Notes under the pieces: model-generated
The model's input: only the letters and a program-made list of their open reading frames with translations
Database searches by the model: none
What the model was told of the DNA's origin: nothing
NCBI GenBank assembly: GCA_033807775.1
Contig: CM066321.1
Coordinates: forward strand, 38,788,850-38,852,849
Direction: 5' to 3'
Length of the DNA stretch: 64,000 bases
Source: Saussurea involucrata
Lineage: Eukaryota; Streptophyta; Magnoliopsida; Asterales; Asteraceae
Part shown: piece by piece, positions 43,153 to 54,030 of the stretch
How the letters are laid out: each line of letters opens with the position of its first letter
Numbering within the stretch: the stretch's first letter is position 1
Made by a program: the position numbers and the translations under genes

Positions 43153-45171
43153 TTGTTGTTCGAAAACTCAAAATTCACTGTTTTGGATCATAATTTGTTT
43201 AAATCGATCGAATTGCGAGTTGTGATCAACAAGAAAAGTGTGCGGATTTTGATTACGAACGACGGCGACAACTCCAATGCCAACTCCGGCTTATACCCGA
43301 TCCGAGACCGCTTCCGGTTCAAGAGAAACCCTAAACCTATCTCTACACATGTATCCAAATCATCTTCTGCAGCCAGCTTATCGGATCGGCGTCGATCTCA
43401 CATCCACGGAACCCGATCCGTTATCTCTCGGAAGCTGTTTTCAGTGAGAGGAACGTCGTTGTTTTACTTGTGTATATTGATTGCCGTGTTTGCGTTTGCG
43501 CTGGCGTCGATGGTGTTGCAGAGCTCTAGAGCTTCAATGGTTTTCCAGCAGGGTAGCGGTGAGAGGGTTGGGAGGAATGTGCGTGAGGGTTTCAAGTTCG
43601 GGAGTTCGTTGAAGTTCATTTCGTCGAGGATTGGGAGGGGTTTTGAGATTGAACGTGCAAGGAATCAGCCTCGAGTTGGAGTTCGATCACCTAAGCTTGC
43701 AATTATCTTAGGAAACATGAAGAATGATCCAGCGTCGTTGATGCTTCTTACTGTGATGAAAAATTTACGTGGATTGGGTTATACGCTTCAGATATATGCG
43801 ACAGAGGATGGCAAAACAAAATCACTCTGGGAGAAGATTGTTGGCCAAGTCTCAATATTAAGTCCTGAAAAATATGGTCATATTGATTGGTCAATATTTG
43901 ATGGCATTGTTGTAGATTCTCTAGAAGCAAATGATGCTATTTCAAGCCTTATGCAGGAGCCCTTTTGCTCTGTGCAACTTATCTGGATAGTTCAAGAAGA
44001 TATGCTTGCAAATCTCCTGCCTCTATATGAAGAAATGGGATGGGAACAATTAATTGCATATTGGAAGAATGCTTTTAGATGGGCCGATGTGGTTGTGTTT
44101 CCGGATTTTTCGTTCCCGATGTTATATAGTGTGCTTGACACTGGAAACTTCTTTGTGATTCCTGGATCGCCAATAGATGTGTGGGTAGCCGAAAGATACC
44201 TAAAAGCCCACTCCAAACCTCAATTGAGGATAAAAAATGGTTTTGGCAAAGATGATATGCTGATTTTGGTTGTTGGAAGTTCTTTCTTCTACAATGAACT
44301 ATCATGGGATTATGCAGTGGCAATGCATAACTTAGGACCTCTGATGATCCATTATGCAAGGGAAGGAGATACTGGGCCATCTTTCAAATTTGTATTTGTA
44401 TGCGGGAACTCCAGTAGCGCCTATAATGATGCGTTACAGGATATTGCTGGTCATCTGGGTCTTCAGCGTGATTCTGTTGGACACTATGGTTTGGATGGTG
44501 ATGTGGATGAAATGTTATTGATAGCTGATATTGTTCTTTATGGTTCCTCTCAAGATGAGCAAGGCTTTCCTTCATTACTTACCCGAGCCATGACATTTGG
44601 CGTCCCTGTGATTGCCCCTTATTATCCCATCATAAGAAAACATGTTGTTGATGGAGAACATGGAATTATTTTTTCAAAAGATAAGCCGGATGAATTGATG
44701 AAAGCATTCTTGCTTCTGGTCTCAAAAGGAAGACGATCAGATTTTGCACATACTATTGCTTCCTCAGGGAGGATGCTTGCTAAGAACATGCAGGCATCAG
44801 AATGCATTTCTGATTATGTGAAACTTCTCGACAGTGTCCTTACACTTCCATCAGATTCCTTGTTGCCAGGACCCATTTCTCAACTGAAACAGGGAGAATG
44901 GGAATGGGATTTGTTCTCGGATGAAACAGACCAGTGGTCCAGTGCCATGACAAATTTGGATACGAATACAAAAAATACTAGTGTTGTTTATGATATTGAG
45001 GAACATATGATGTTGCTACTGAATTCAAGAACAACCTCTCTGAATGAATCTGAGATAATGGCAGATGATATTCCAACTGAACTCGACTGGGATGTTTTGA
45101 GTGAAATCTATAGTTCAGAAGAAGTTGAGATAGTAGAATTGGAAAAGATCAGGGGGAGAAGGATCATTTGA
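43153..45171 (+). CDS. Captured GT4-type glycosyltransferase, truncated, intronless
   Basis: 672 codons. Residues 1-35 are retroelement leader read in frame; host sequence begins about residue 36 (near 43257). An N-terminal basic segment precedes a signal-anchor helix (LFYLCILIAVFAFALASMVL, about residues 101-120), implying a type II Golgi protein. A glycosyltransferase family 1/GT4 C-terminal fold follows: IILGNMKNDPASL, FVFVCGNSSSAYNDAL and donor-site loop DEQGFPSLLTRAMTFGVPVIAP. The closest family I recall is the long plant glycosyltransferases typified by Arabidopsis At5g04480/At4g01210 (about 1030 residues). The C-terminal third is missing: the ORF stops at 45171 after VEIVELEKI runs into element sequence. 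No intron is present and the frame has no disabling change. Confidence 0.85.
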   Translation: MLFENSKFTVLDHNLFKSIELRVVINKKSVRILITNDGDNSNANSGLYPIRDRFRFKRNPKPISTHVSKSSSAASLSDRRRSHIHGTRSVISRKLFSVRGTSLFYLCILIAVFAFALASMVLQSSRASMVFQQGSGERVGRNVREGFKFGSSLKFISSRIGRGFEIERARNQPRVGVRSPKLAIILGNMKNDPASLMLLTVMKNLRGLGYTLQIYATEDGKTKSLWEKIVGQVSILSPEKYGHIDWSIFDGIVVDSLEANDAISSLMQEPFCSVQLIWIVQEDMLANLLPLYEEMGWEQLIAYWKNAFRWADVVVFPDFSFPMLYSVLDTGNFFVIPGSPIDVWVAERYLKAHSKPQLRIKNGFGKDDMLILVVGSSFFYNELSWDYAVAMHNLGPLMIHYAREGDTGPSFKFVFVCGNSSSAYNDALQDIAGHLGLQRDSVGHYGLDGDVDEMLLIADIVLYGSSQDEQGFPSLLTRAMTFGVPVIAPYYPIIRKHVVDGEHGIIFSKDKPDELMKAFLLLVSKGRRSDFAHTIASSGRMLAKNMQASECISDYVKLLDSVLTLPSDSLLPGPISQLKQGEWEWDLFSDETDQWSSAMTNLDTNTKNTSVVYDIEEHMMLLLNSRTTSLNESEIMADDIPTELDWDVLSEIYSSEEVEIVELEKIRGRRII

Positions 45172-45462
45172 AGTCTGAAATCTTGCTGAATTTGGTCATC
45201 TTAGTTCTGAGCGTTTCGGAATATGCTTACACCTAAAAGTTCAACAATATAGATGATTTCACATCCTTCTTGGTCCGAGATCTGATGGTTTCGCATCCTT
45301 CTTGTTCCAAGTTTATCAAAGGCTTATAAAGTTGCAAAGATCTGTTTTTCATATACAAGACTTGAAGATGGTTTGACAAAGTGTATGTTGGAGAAGATTG
45401 ACTTTACAAAGAGCTGAAGACTACTGTCATATTTTTTAAATCTTGAATCCAAAGGGGGAGAT
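45172..45462 (+). other. E7 3' flank of the captured gene
   Basis: Matches 61100-61410 (GGGGGAGAAGGATCAT...GGGGGAGAT), the normal 3' end of the element, and ends with the polypurine tract AAAGGGGGAGAT. No gene. Confidence 0.8.
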
Positions 45463-45709
45463 TGTCAGAGCATTATTGTATTCAAGATTTACTATAAAGT
45501 CAATGTTCTGTATTAGTCTATACTGTATTGTAATTGTCTTTATACCTTGTATGTTATGGGTATAAATAGGCTTGTCTAGATCATTTGCTAGTAACCTCTT
45601 GAGCATTTTGTCATTTGTACTTCAGAGATCAATATATGGATGACAAGTTTGCTATCTAGATTCTCTCTACATTTTGTTCTTTACATATTGCTAGATTTGG
45701 GATTTCACA
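45463..45709 (+). repeat. E7 LTR2 (internal)
   Basis: 247 bp; starts TGTCAGAG instead of TGTTAGAG and lacks about 10 bp present in LTR1 and LTR3 (CTTTTAGAAACCTC). The following PBS reads TGGTATCAAAGC (45712-45723), one mismatch to tRNA-Met. Confidence 0.92.
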
Positions 45710-46774
45710 TTTGGTATCAAAGCTAAACAGGAGATTTAAGCAGAACAAAGACCAAATTGAAGATTTTTTGCACTGACCTTGAAGAATTCGGATCTTTTGT
45801 TCATCACTGTTCATCTGAACACTTATTATTCAGACATAAAGTTTTTCTAGATTTTGATTTCTTGGATCATTTCTTAGCATTACTGCACTCGGAATTGATC
45901 ACTGAAAACTTTTAATTCTTGGATTATCATCATTTACTGCACAGATTCACACAATTTGATCGGATTTTGGATTGTTGTTCGAAAACTCAAAATTCACTGT
46001 TTTGGATCATAATTCGTTTAAATCGATCGAATTGCGAGTTATGATCAACAAGAAAAGTGTGCGGATTTTGATTACAAACAAATCGATATAAGTTTCATCT
46101 CATTTGATTAAGAATTGAAAGAGTTATGGCAGAATCAGTGATTTTCGTGTTCAAAGTGAAGAATTCGGATTATTCTTGGTGAATTCGGATCATTCATACA
46201 GAATTCGGATTATTCAAGGGAATTCGGAGTGTTCTTGGTCATCACAAGTGTAGATTTCGACTCGAGAAGCTTTCGAATTCATTGAATTCGAACTCTGTTA
46301 GGTTCGAATTCTGCTAGTTGCGGATTAGTCTACACAAGAATTGAGTTGATTTCGAATCGTTGATCATTCGAATTGAGAAGTTGTGGATTAATCTGAGTTG
46401 GTTTTGATTTTCCAAGTATAGAATTCGATCCCTGATAAGTTCGAATTGGGTGATTTCGAACCCTGTTAAGTTCGAATTGGGTGATATCGAACTCTGTTAA
46501 GTTCGAATTGGGTGATTTCGGACTCAGTTAAGTTCGAATTGGGGGATTTCGGATTCAGTTATGTCCGAATTGAGTGATTTCGTACCAAGCTGAGTTAGAA
46601 CTTCGAATTCGGATTGTTGATTTCGAACCTAAGTGCATCCGAATTCTTGGAAGTGTCAGTTGAATTCGAATTCTATACTTAGCATCTGTTGAATTCGAAT
46701 TCTTTTAAGTGTATTTTTTTTACACTTACTGCTTGATCTTCTGAACGATCATTCTTCTAGCCAATTGTCAGAAG
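45710..46774 (+). other. E7 second leader
   Basis: Degenerate PBS, then sequence matching the first leader to about 46075. A GAATTCGGAT / TTTCGAACCC / TTCGAATTGGGTG repeat array follows (46150-46700). The end, AACGATCATTCTTCTAG, is where E2 and E5 hold an intron. No gene. Confidence 0.78.
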
Positions 46775-49700
46775 ATGTCGAGAGATATGTTGAGTATGGG
46801 TTCTAAGAACAAGCCTCCAGTCTTGATTGCCGAAGAGTATTCTCAATGGAAAAGGAGAATGACTCAATTTCTGAATCATCAGAACAGAGATCTCATGCTG
46901 TCTATTCAAAAGGGTCCTTACAAAGCATACATAGAGGTTGATGGTATCGCTGAAACTGAAACAAGTCAGGAGATTCTTCCGAGAAAAATAGAAAAAGAAT
47001 ACAAATATTACAGTGAAGCCGACAAAGCTAAAGTAGAAATTGATGAGCAAGCTTTGACATACTTGACAATGGCCATTCCAAATAATATCTACAATCGTGT
47101 AGACAGTCGAAATTCAGCTAAGGAAATTTGGGATGAGCTAGAAAGGCAGTTTGAGGGTTCAACAAAATCCATGAAGACAAAAAGGAATCAAAGTATTAAT
47201 GCTTATGAAGGGTTTAAAGCTAGAGATGGAGAATCATTGAAAGAGACCTATGACCGTTACAACATCATTCTTAATGATTTGAGAAGGAATGGAGTTGAAA
47301 AATCTGAATCGGAAATTAATTACAAGTTTGTCAAGAATTTACTGCCGGAATGGGATTCATACTCTATTCAGCTTCAAGTGTCAAGGGATATGGATGATGA
47401 GAAGTTGACCGACATTCAGTATTCTGGGTCAACACGAAGAAAAGGTAAAAGCAGTCAAAGAAAAGGATAAAAAGGTCGAAGAATCTTTAGCCCTTCTGAG
47501 TGAACACAAGAAGAGTGGAGCTATGAAAACAAAGGCTTTGATTTCTGGAATAAGAAAAAAGAAGATAAGTTCTGATGATGATGATGAAAGTAGCAGTTCT
47601 GGAGATGAAATGAACGAGATAGCTGAAAAATTAGCCTTGTTAACTAACAGATTTCAAAACAAATATGGCAAAAAGAAGGTTCATTCAAAAATCAAACCTG
47701 ATTACAACAAAGTGAACAGATACAAAAGGTTTGAGAAAAGTTATGAGAACAAGGATCAAGAGGAAGAAGAAAAATAGGAGAAAGTTGAGAAAAAGGAAAG
47801 GGAAGAAAAGAAGGATAGAGACGACCGAAACTGTTATAACTGCGGAAAGCCAAGACATTTTGCCAGAGATTGTCAGTTAAAGAAGGTTAAGGATTCTGAA
47901 TATTATCAGCGTAAAGCACATCTCGCAAAAGCCAAAGAAACCGGAAAGCCAGTAAATGATGAAGAAGAAATATGGCTCATGGATTCTTCAGATGATGAAG
48001 AAGCTCACTTTACTCAAGTGAAGCACAGTTTGATGGCTAAACTTGACGAGGAAGATCTGGAATCCGAGGTACCATCTCTATATCCTTCTAATACTCCTCT
48101 TTATTCTGATAATTCTGAAAATGAATCTGAAACTGAAGGTGATAAATATGAAGAAATGCAAATCGTGATATTTGAGCTTAATGAGAAATTTAAAAAGGCT
48201 CAAAAGAAAATTGAAAAAGTGCAAAAGAAATTGGAAGATGAGAAAAGCTTAAAGCTGAAATATCATGATGAAGCACTTCTTTATAAATGTTTAGCTGAAG
48301 ATAGAGAAAAGGAGAAAGAAACCATTAGATCAAATGTTAAAACACTTGAAACTGAAATTTCTGAGTTAAAGAAGAAAATAACAGATATAAATGATGAAAA
48401 CATAGATTTTCAGTTCAAAATCAAGGTTCTTTCTGATGAAAGAAAAGAAGTCATTGAAAAGATCAAGCAGCTTGAAGACTTAAACTACAAAAGAGGTCAA
48501 TCCGAGCAAACGCTGAATTTGTTAACTAGTAATCCAAAAGATAAACGATTTTATAATCCAAAGATGGGTCTAGGATTATCTAATGATAAGGTTTTCAAAA
48601 CAATAAAACCCATTGAAAAAGGTGAAGTTTTGAAGCAAACTCTGATAAAGGAGATTCCTCCAATTGCAAAAGTTTTTGTTAAATCAAAAAATGAAATGTT
48701 GCAACAAGTTATTATAACAGAAACACCTTCTAAACCACACGTTTCTGTTAAACCAAATAATGAAGTGTTGCAACAAGTTATTATAACAGAAACACCTTCT
48801 AAACCACACGTTTCTGTTAAACCAAATAATGAAGTGTTGCAACAAGTTATTATAACAGAAACACCTTCTAAACCACACGTTTCTGTTAAGACAAATAATG
48901 GAATTTTGCAACAAGTCATTTTAACAGAAACATCTTTAAAAACACAAACTCCTGTTAAGACAATGCTTCAAATTCTTCAACTCCTATTTCAAAGAAAGAT
49001 GAAGAAAAAACAGACAAAGGTTCAGAAGAAAAGCCTAGATACAACATGACAAATTTTAAGTATGATGAATTAAATTCCAGTTACAAAACTAAAATGGTTG
49101 AACCAATTGGATTTAGTTCGTTATTTTCCGATGAATCTATGGCTAAAACATCTGTTTTCAAAAACAATGAATCTATATCTGTTAAATCTGAATCTAATGT
49201 TGAAATGGAGTCAAATATCACTTCAGATCTTAACAAAAAGGAGTTTGTTCCAGAAACCTCTTATGAATTTCCTGATTTGGACTCAGCTTTAATTAAAATT
49301 GTTGATTTAGAAAATCAAATTTCTAAATGGCAATTAGATTTTGAAAAATTAGAGGATGATTATGATAATATTAGACTAGAATTTGATCATACAAAAAAGG
49401 TCAATCTTGATCTTAAGAGTGAGATTCGAAGACTAGAATCCAAATTATATGAAATATCAAACTCTAAGGCTTCAAAAAACTGTGAAAATGTTGAAAACAA
49501 GCTGAATCCAAAGATCAGAATAAATCTTCAAGTATGTTTGATCCTTTTGAAAAGCTTAAATTTTTTAAAGAAAAGAAAGATCTTGAATTAAGATGTGTAG
49601 AACTTTCAAAACAAATTTCAGATTTTGAGAAAGTTCTATTTCTTGAAAAAGAAAAGCATAAAAAGGAGAGAACTGAGTTTGAAATAGAATTAAAATTTTG

Positions 49701-50345
49701 TGAAGTCTATCATAAAAAGTTTTCATCAAAGGTATCTGATTTGAAAACAGAACCAGTTTCAAAAGAAAAAAAGAAAGGAAAATCATCCGAAAATAAATTT
49801 AATTTGTTTTCAAGTGATTCTTCTAATTCTAAAGGTTCTGACAATGTTTCTTCTTCTTTATCAGAAATGGATGAAGAAAAGTATGTGGATTTGAAGGAAC
49901 AAGTTCCAAATAGCAAGAATAGAAGTACCGACACTGAGAAATGTAGTTCTTTAAATAAAAATTGTATACATTCTTGTAATGTTTGCAATGTTTGTGGCAA
50001 TAATAATTCCGCAATTTCAGATTTCAAATTATTGTCACAAGCCAAAAGAAGAATTCATTGTGCTCATTGTTGGGACTACTATTTCAAGCTAAATGGAAAT
50101 ACTCCAACGAATAAAAATCTTCAGCGAACAAACAATCTAAAATGTTCAATTTCAGACCACACAAACAGAATAAGAAGATGAAGCAAACTAAAACAGTTGA
50201 AGTGAATATGGTTTGGAAATGGATTCCAAAAGATGAAGTTAACAAACCAAATTTACTCAATGACCTTAATTTTAAAGGCAAAATTCAGGGGTCATCAACT
50301 GTAATCAATAAACTGATCCGTACTAACAAGAAAGGACCCATATAG
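46775..50345 (+). pseudogene. E7 gag, degenerate
   Basis: The ATG at 46775 starts MSRDMLSMGSKNKPP, a copia gag N-terminal domain (EEYSQWKRRMTQFL, KEIWDELERQF). A shift near 47420-47450 and a stop at 47775 precede the zinc knuckle CYNCGKPRHFARDC (47832-47873). Next come an acidic DSSDDEEAHFTQ block, coiled coil, the NLLTSNPKDKRFYNPKMGLG block, and 22-residue repeats. Further shifts follow near 49000, 49540 and 50150. The tail has a CNVCNVCG/CAHC cysteine cluster and ends IWVPKIR and a stop. About 1150 codons in all, far longer than typical copia gag, as in SIRE-like elements. Confidence 0.85.
48688..48955 (+). repeat. 66-bp (22-residue) repeat in E7 gag
   Basis: About four in-frame copies of a unit containing LQQVIITETPSKPHVSVK. 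The middle copies are almost identical at DNA level, indicating recent expansion. Divergent units occur in the E2 protein (about 15690-15890). Confidence 0.88.
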
Positions 50346-50392
50346 ATATGGGTACCTAAAATAAGGTAATTGTTTCTTAACAGGACCGTCAT

Positions 50393-52225
50393 GTGTGGGT
50401 TATTGATTCGGGAGCATCTAGACACATGACGGGGTACAAGCACTTCTTGCAAGATTTTACTGTACATCCTGGCGGATCGGTGGGGTTTGGAAATGATTCA
50501 AAAGGTCACGTTCGAGGCTACGGAACGTTGAAAAATGACTCGATACAAATAGAAAAGATCTTGTATGTTGAAGGTTTAGGGCATAACCTTTTCAGTATTA
50601 GTCAATTCTGCGACAAGAACTGTAAGGTGTTATTCGACAAAGATTTTTGCTACATTTTGGATACTAATTGGTCAGATATCTTCAGGGCCAAAAGATGTGG
50701 AGACCTATACATGACTGATTTTACAACTCTTGTTGCTTCTAATCAAGTTTGTCTTGTATCAAAAGCTTCACAAGAAGAGTGTTGGTTATGGCATCGAAGA
50801 CTCTCACATCAAAATTTTCGCAGCATCAACAAGCTCCGAATAGATGGATTAGTTTCCGGGCTTCCTGAAATGAAAATTGACAAAGTTTCTATGTGTCCAG
50901 CTTGTGAAATGGGAAAGATGAAACATGTTTCACACAAGACCAAGACTTTGTCTAATTGCAACAACGCCTTGGAATTAATTCACATGGATCTCTGTGGCCC
51001 TATGCGAACTCAGTCAATGGGAGGAAAGAAATATATCTTGGTTATGGTTGATGAGTTTTCGCGATATACTTGGTTGGATTTCTTACGACTCAAGTCTGAA
51101 GCACCTGAGCAGATCATTAAGTTCATCAAGAAGATTCAAACTCTTCTACAACGCCCTGTTCGAAAAATCCGAAGTGACAACGGAACTGAATTCAAGAATG
51201 CAACTCTTCAATCTTTTCTTGAATCCGTTGGAATAACTCACAATTTTTCTGCCCCAATTACTCCACAACAAAATGGAGTAGTTGAAAGGAAAAATCGAAC
51301 TCTTGTAGAAGCAGCTAGAACAATGCTTGCCTATTTGGGTCTTCCACCAAATCTATGGGCTAAAGCAGTATCAACAGCGTGTTTTACCCAAAACAGAACT
51401 ATTATCAATAAACGCTTTAACAAAACTGCATATGAATTAATCAACAATCGCAAACCTAACATAAAATTCTTGCGTGTATTTGGATGCAGGTGTTTTGTCA
51501 TGAAAGATCGTGAATATCTTTCAAAGCTTCAAGTTAAGGCTGATGAGGGCATCTTTATAGGCTATTCCTTGAACTCGAAGGCATACAGGATCTACAATAA
51601 TAGAATAAAATCAGTTATCGAGAGCATCAACGTTACGTTTGACGAGACTGTGACTTTGACTTCTGGACAATTAAGTTCAGAATTCGTACAGAAATCTGAA
51701 GCTTCTACTAAGAAAGGAGTAGAACCTGTGGCGAAACAGTTTTCTAATTCAGTTTTAAATACTAATACTATTGAGCTAGATTTATTATTTCTTGATGCAT
51801 TTATGGATTACTGTGCAGATATGGAACCACCCATCACATCTGTGAATGCATCTCAGCAACAGACGAGTGTCAATATCTCCGGACCATCTGAAGATGTCGG
51901 TATCAGTACTTCTGGGGAAATTAACGAGACTACAACTGAACATGCTCCTGTCTCTGAACCTGAAATTCAACCAGACGTTCAGGTTTCAGCAAATACTTCA
52001 TCGGAGACTTCTACCCCTGAAGGATTAGAAACAGAAGTTAACATACCAGAATCGACAAATGTATCTTCAGCTGAATCAACCGAAGAGATTTTTGCAGTTT
52101 TGGATGAAAATGATTCATCAAACACTCGTATGGATATTCCAACTCTTCCGAGTAGTCATAAATGGACAAGAGCACATCCTCCGGCTGATATAATTGGTGA
52201 TCTGAATGATGGAGTGAAGACCTGA
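50393..52225 (+). pseudogene. E7 pol: protease and integrase
   Basis: The aspartic protease has an intact DSGAS motif (WVIDSGASRHMTGY at the start). The integrase zinc-binding region is CWLWHRRLSHQNF...CPACEMGKM. The core has HMDLCGP, MVDEFSRYTWLDFL, RSDNGTEFKN and NGVVERKNRTLVEAARTMLA; then KADEGIFIGYSLNSKAY and a Ser/Thr-rich linker. A stop at 52223-52225 ends the frame before RT. Upstream, a U-tract and AACAG follow the gag stop. It would cleave the polyprotein and integrate cDNA; nonsense changes downstream prevent a whole Pol. Confidence 0.92.
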
Positions 52226-53706
52226 TCTGCGACTACAAACGAATGTTTGTACGTAAACTTTCTAAGCACGTTAGAACCCAAGAAAGCATATGAAGCTTTA
52301 CAAGATCCAGATTGGATCAACACCATGCAAGAGGAATTAAACGAGTTCAAACGCAACGAAGTGTGGCACTTGGTGAAACGCCCAAAAGACAAAACCATAG
52401 TCGGAACTAAATAGGTTTTTAGAAACAAAAAGGACGAAGCGGGGATTATAGTCAGAAATAAAGCAAGACTGGTTGCTAAAGGTTACAATCAACAAGAAGG
52501 AATCGATTATGATGAAACCTATGCACCAGTAGCAAGGATTGAAGCAATCAGGATCTTTCTTGCATACGCAGCACACAAGAACATGAAGGTATTTCAAATG
52601 GACGTCAAATCTGCGTTTCTGAATGGAATACTACATGAGGAAGTGTATGTAAGTCAACCTGAAGGCTTTGTTGATCCAAAATATCCCAACCATGTCTATA
52701 TTTTAGATAAAGCACTCTACGGCTTAAAGCAAGCACCGAGGGCATGGTATGAGACTCTGACTATTCATCTGCTTGAAAATGGATACACCAAAGGTACAAT
52801 TGATACAACTCTATTTCTCAAGAAAAAAGGTAAAGATTTAATGCTAGTACAAATATATGTTGACGACATAATATTTGGTTCTACAAATCCAGATATGTGT
52901 AAAGATTTTGAAATGGTGATGAAAAGCCGCTTTCAAATGAGCATGATGGGAGAACTAAAATTTTTCCTTGGTCTCCAAGTGACACAGTCAAATAAAGGCA
53001 TTTTTATCAATCAATCAAAATATATAAATGATATGCTTAAGAAATTTGACTTAAATTCCTCTTCCACCATGAAAACTCCCATGGCTACTGGTAAACTTTT
53101 GAACGCTGATTCATCCGGTGAATCGGTTGATCAAAAGTTATACCGTGGTATGATTGGATCTTTACTATATCTAACGGCAAGTAGACCGGATATTTCGTTT
53201 GCAACATCCTTTTGTGCACGCTTTCAAGCTAACCCGAAGGTATCTCACCTTGTGGCTGTAAAGCGAATCCTTAGATATCTCAAAGGCACAAGAAATTTGG
53301 GTCTTTGGTATTCTAAGGATTCAGGGTTTGAACTAACTGCTTACACAGATGCAGATCATGCGGGAAATATGATGGACAGGAAAAGCACATCTGGTGCTTG
53401 TCAATTTTTGGGAGATAAACTTGTAAGCTGGTCATCAAAGAAGCAAACCTGTGTGTCAACATCTACGGCTGAAGCAGAATATGTGGCAGCTGCCAGTTGT
53501 TGTTCACAAGTAATCTGGATGAAGACGCAACTTAAGGATTATGGATACATCATCAACAAAATCCCAATTTACTGTGATTCCGAAAGCGCAATTGCAATAA
53601 CTGAGAATCCTGTTCAGCACTCCAAGACAAAACATATAGATGTAAGGTACCATTTTATCAAAGACCATGTTGAGAAGGGAACTATAGAAATGCACTTTGT
53701 ACCAAC
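52226..53706 (+). pseudogene. E7 pol: reverse transcriptase and RNase H
   Basis: The RT start contains a TAG at 52412-52414 in place of the conserved Trp (VGTK-W-VFRNKKDE). The rest is open from about 52415: ARLVAKGYNQQEGIDYDE, DVKSAFLNG, LYGLKQAPRAWYE, QIYVDDIIFGSTN. RNase H has TDADHAGNMMDRKSTSGA, STAEAEYVAAASCCSQ, CDSESAIAITEN and HSKTKHIDVRYHF. E8 interrupts after HFVPT at the CCAAC duplication; the tail is at 59067-59159. Confidence 0.93.
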
Positions 53707-53809
53707 TGTAGGATCCCAATTACACGTAACAATATAGAAACAATCAATTGTATTGAATGACTTGAGAAGAGTTTACAATATAGGAATTAAGAACACTCTC
53801 TCACAATTG

Positions 53810-53845
<36 letters not shown>

Positions 53846-54030
53846 CGTCTGACTCTTTCAAATTGAGGCTAGGAGATTTTTGAGTCTTAACCTAAAACTC
53901 TAACAAATTACACATTAAATACTTAGGTTTTAAGGCCTAAGCCCATTAGTCACTAAAGCCCACATATTTAATTTAGGCTTTTACAATTTAACCAAGTAAT
54001 CTTGAATACAATATAAAATAAAAGCTAACA
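53707..54030 (-). repeat. E8 3' LTR
   Basis: 324 bp, plus-strand TGTAGGATCCC...AAAGCTAACA, with a CT microsatellite (53813-53842). Confidence 0.94.

Noticed and set aside
43748..44807. Antisense ORFs across the captured glycosyltransferase
   Set aside because: Shadow frames of a real coding sequence; none has domains or start context.
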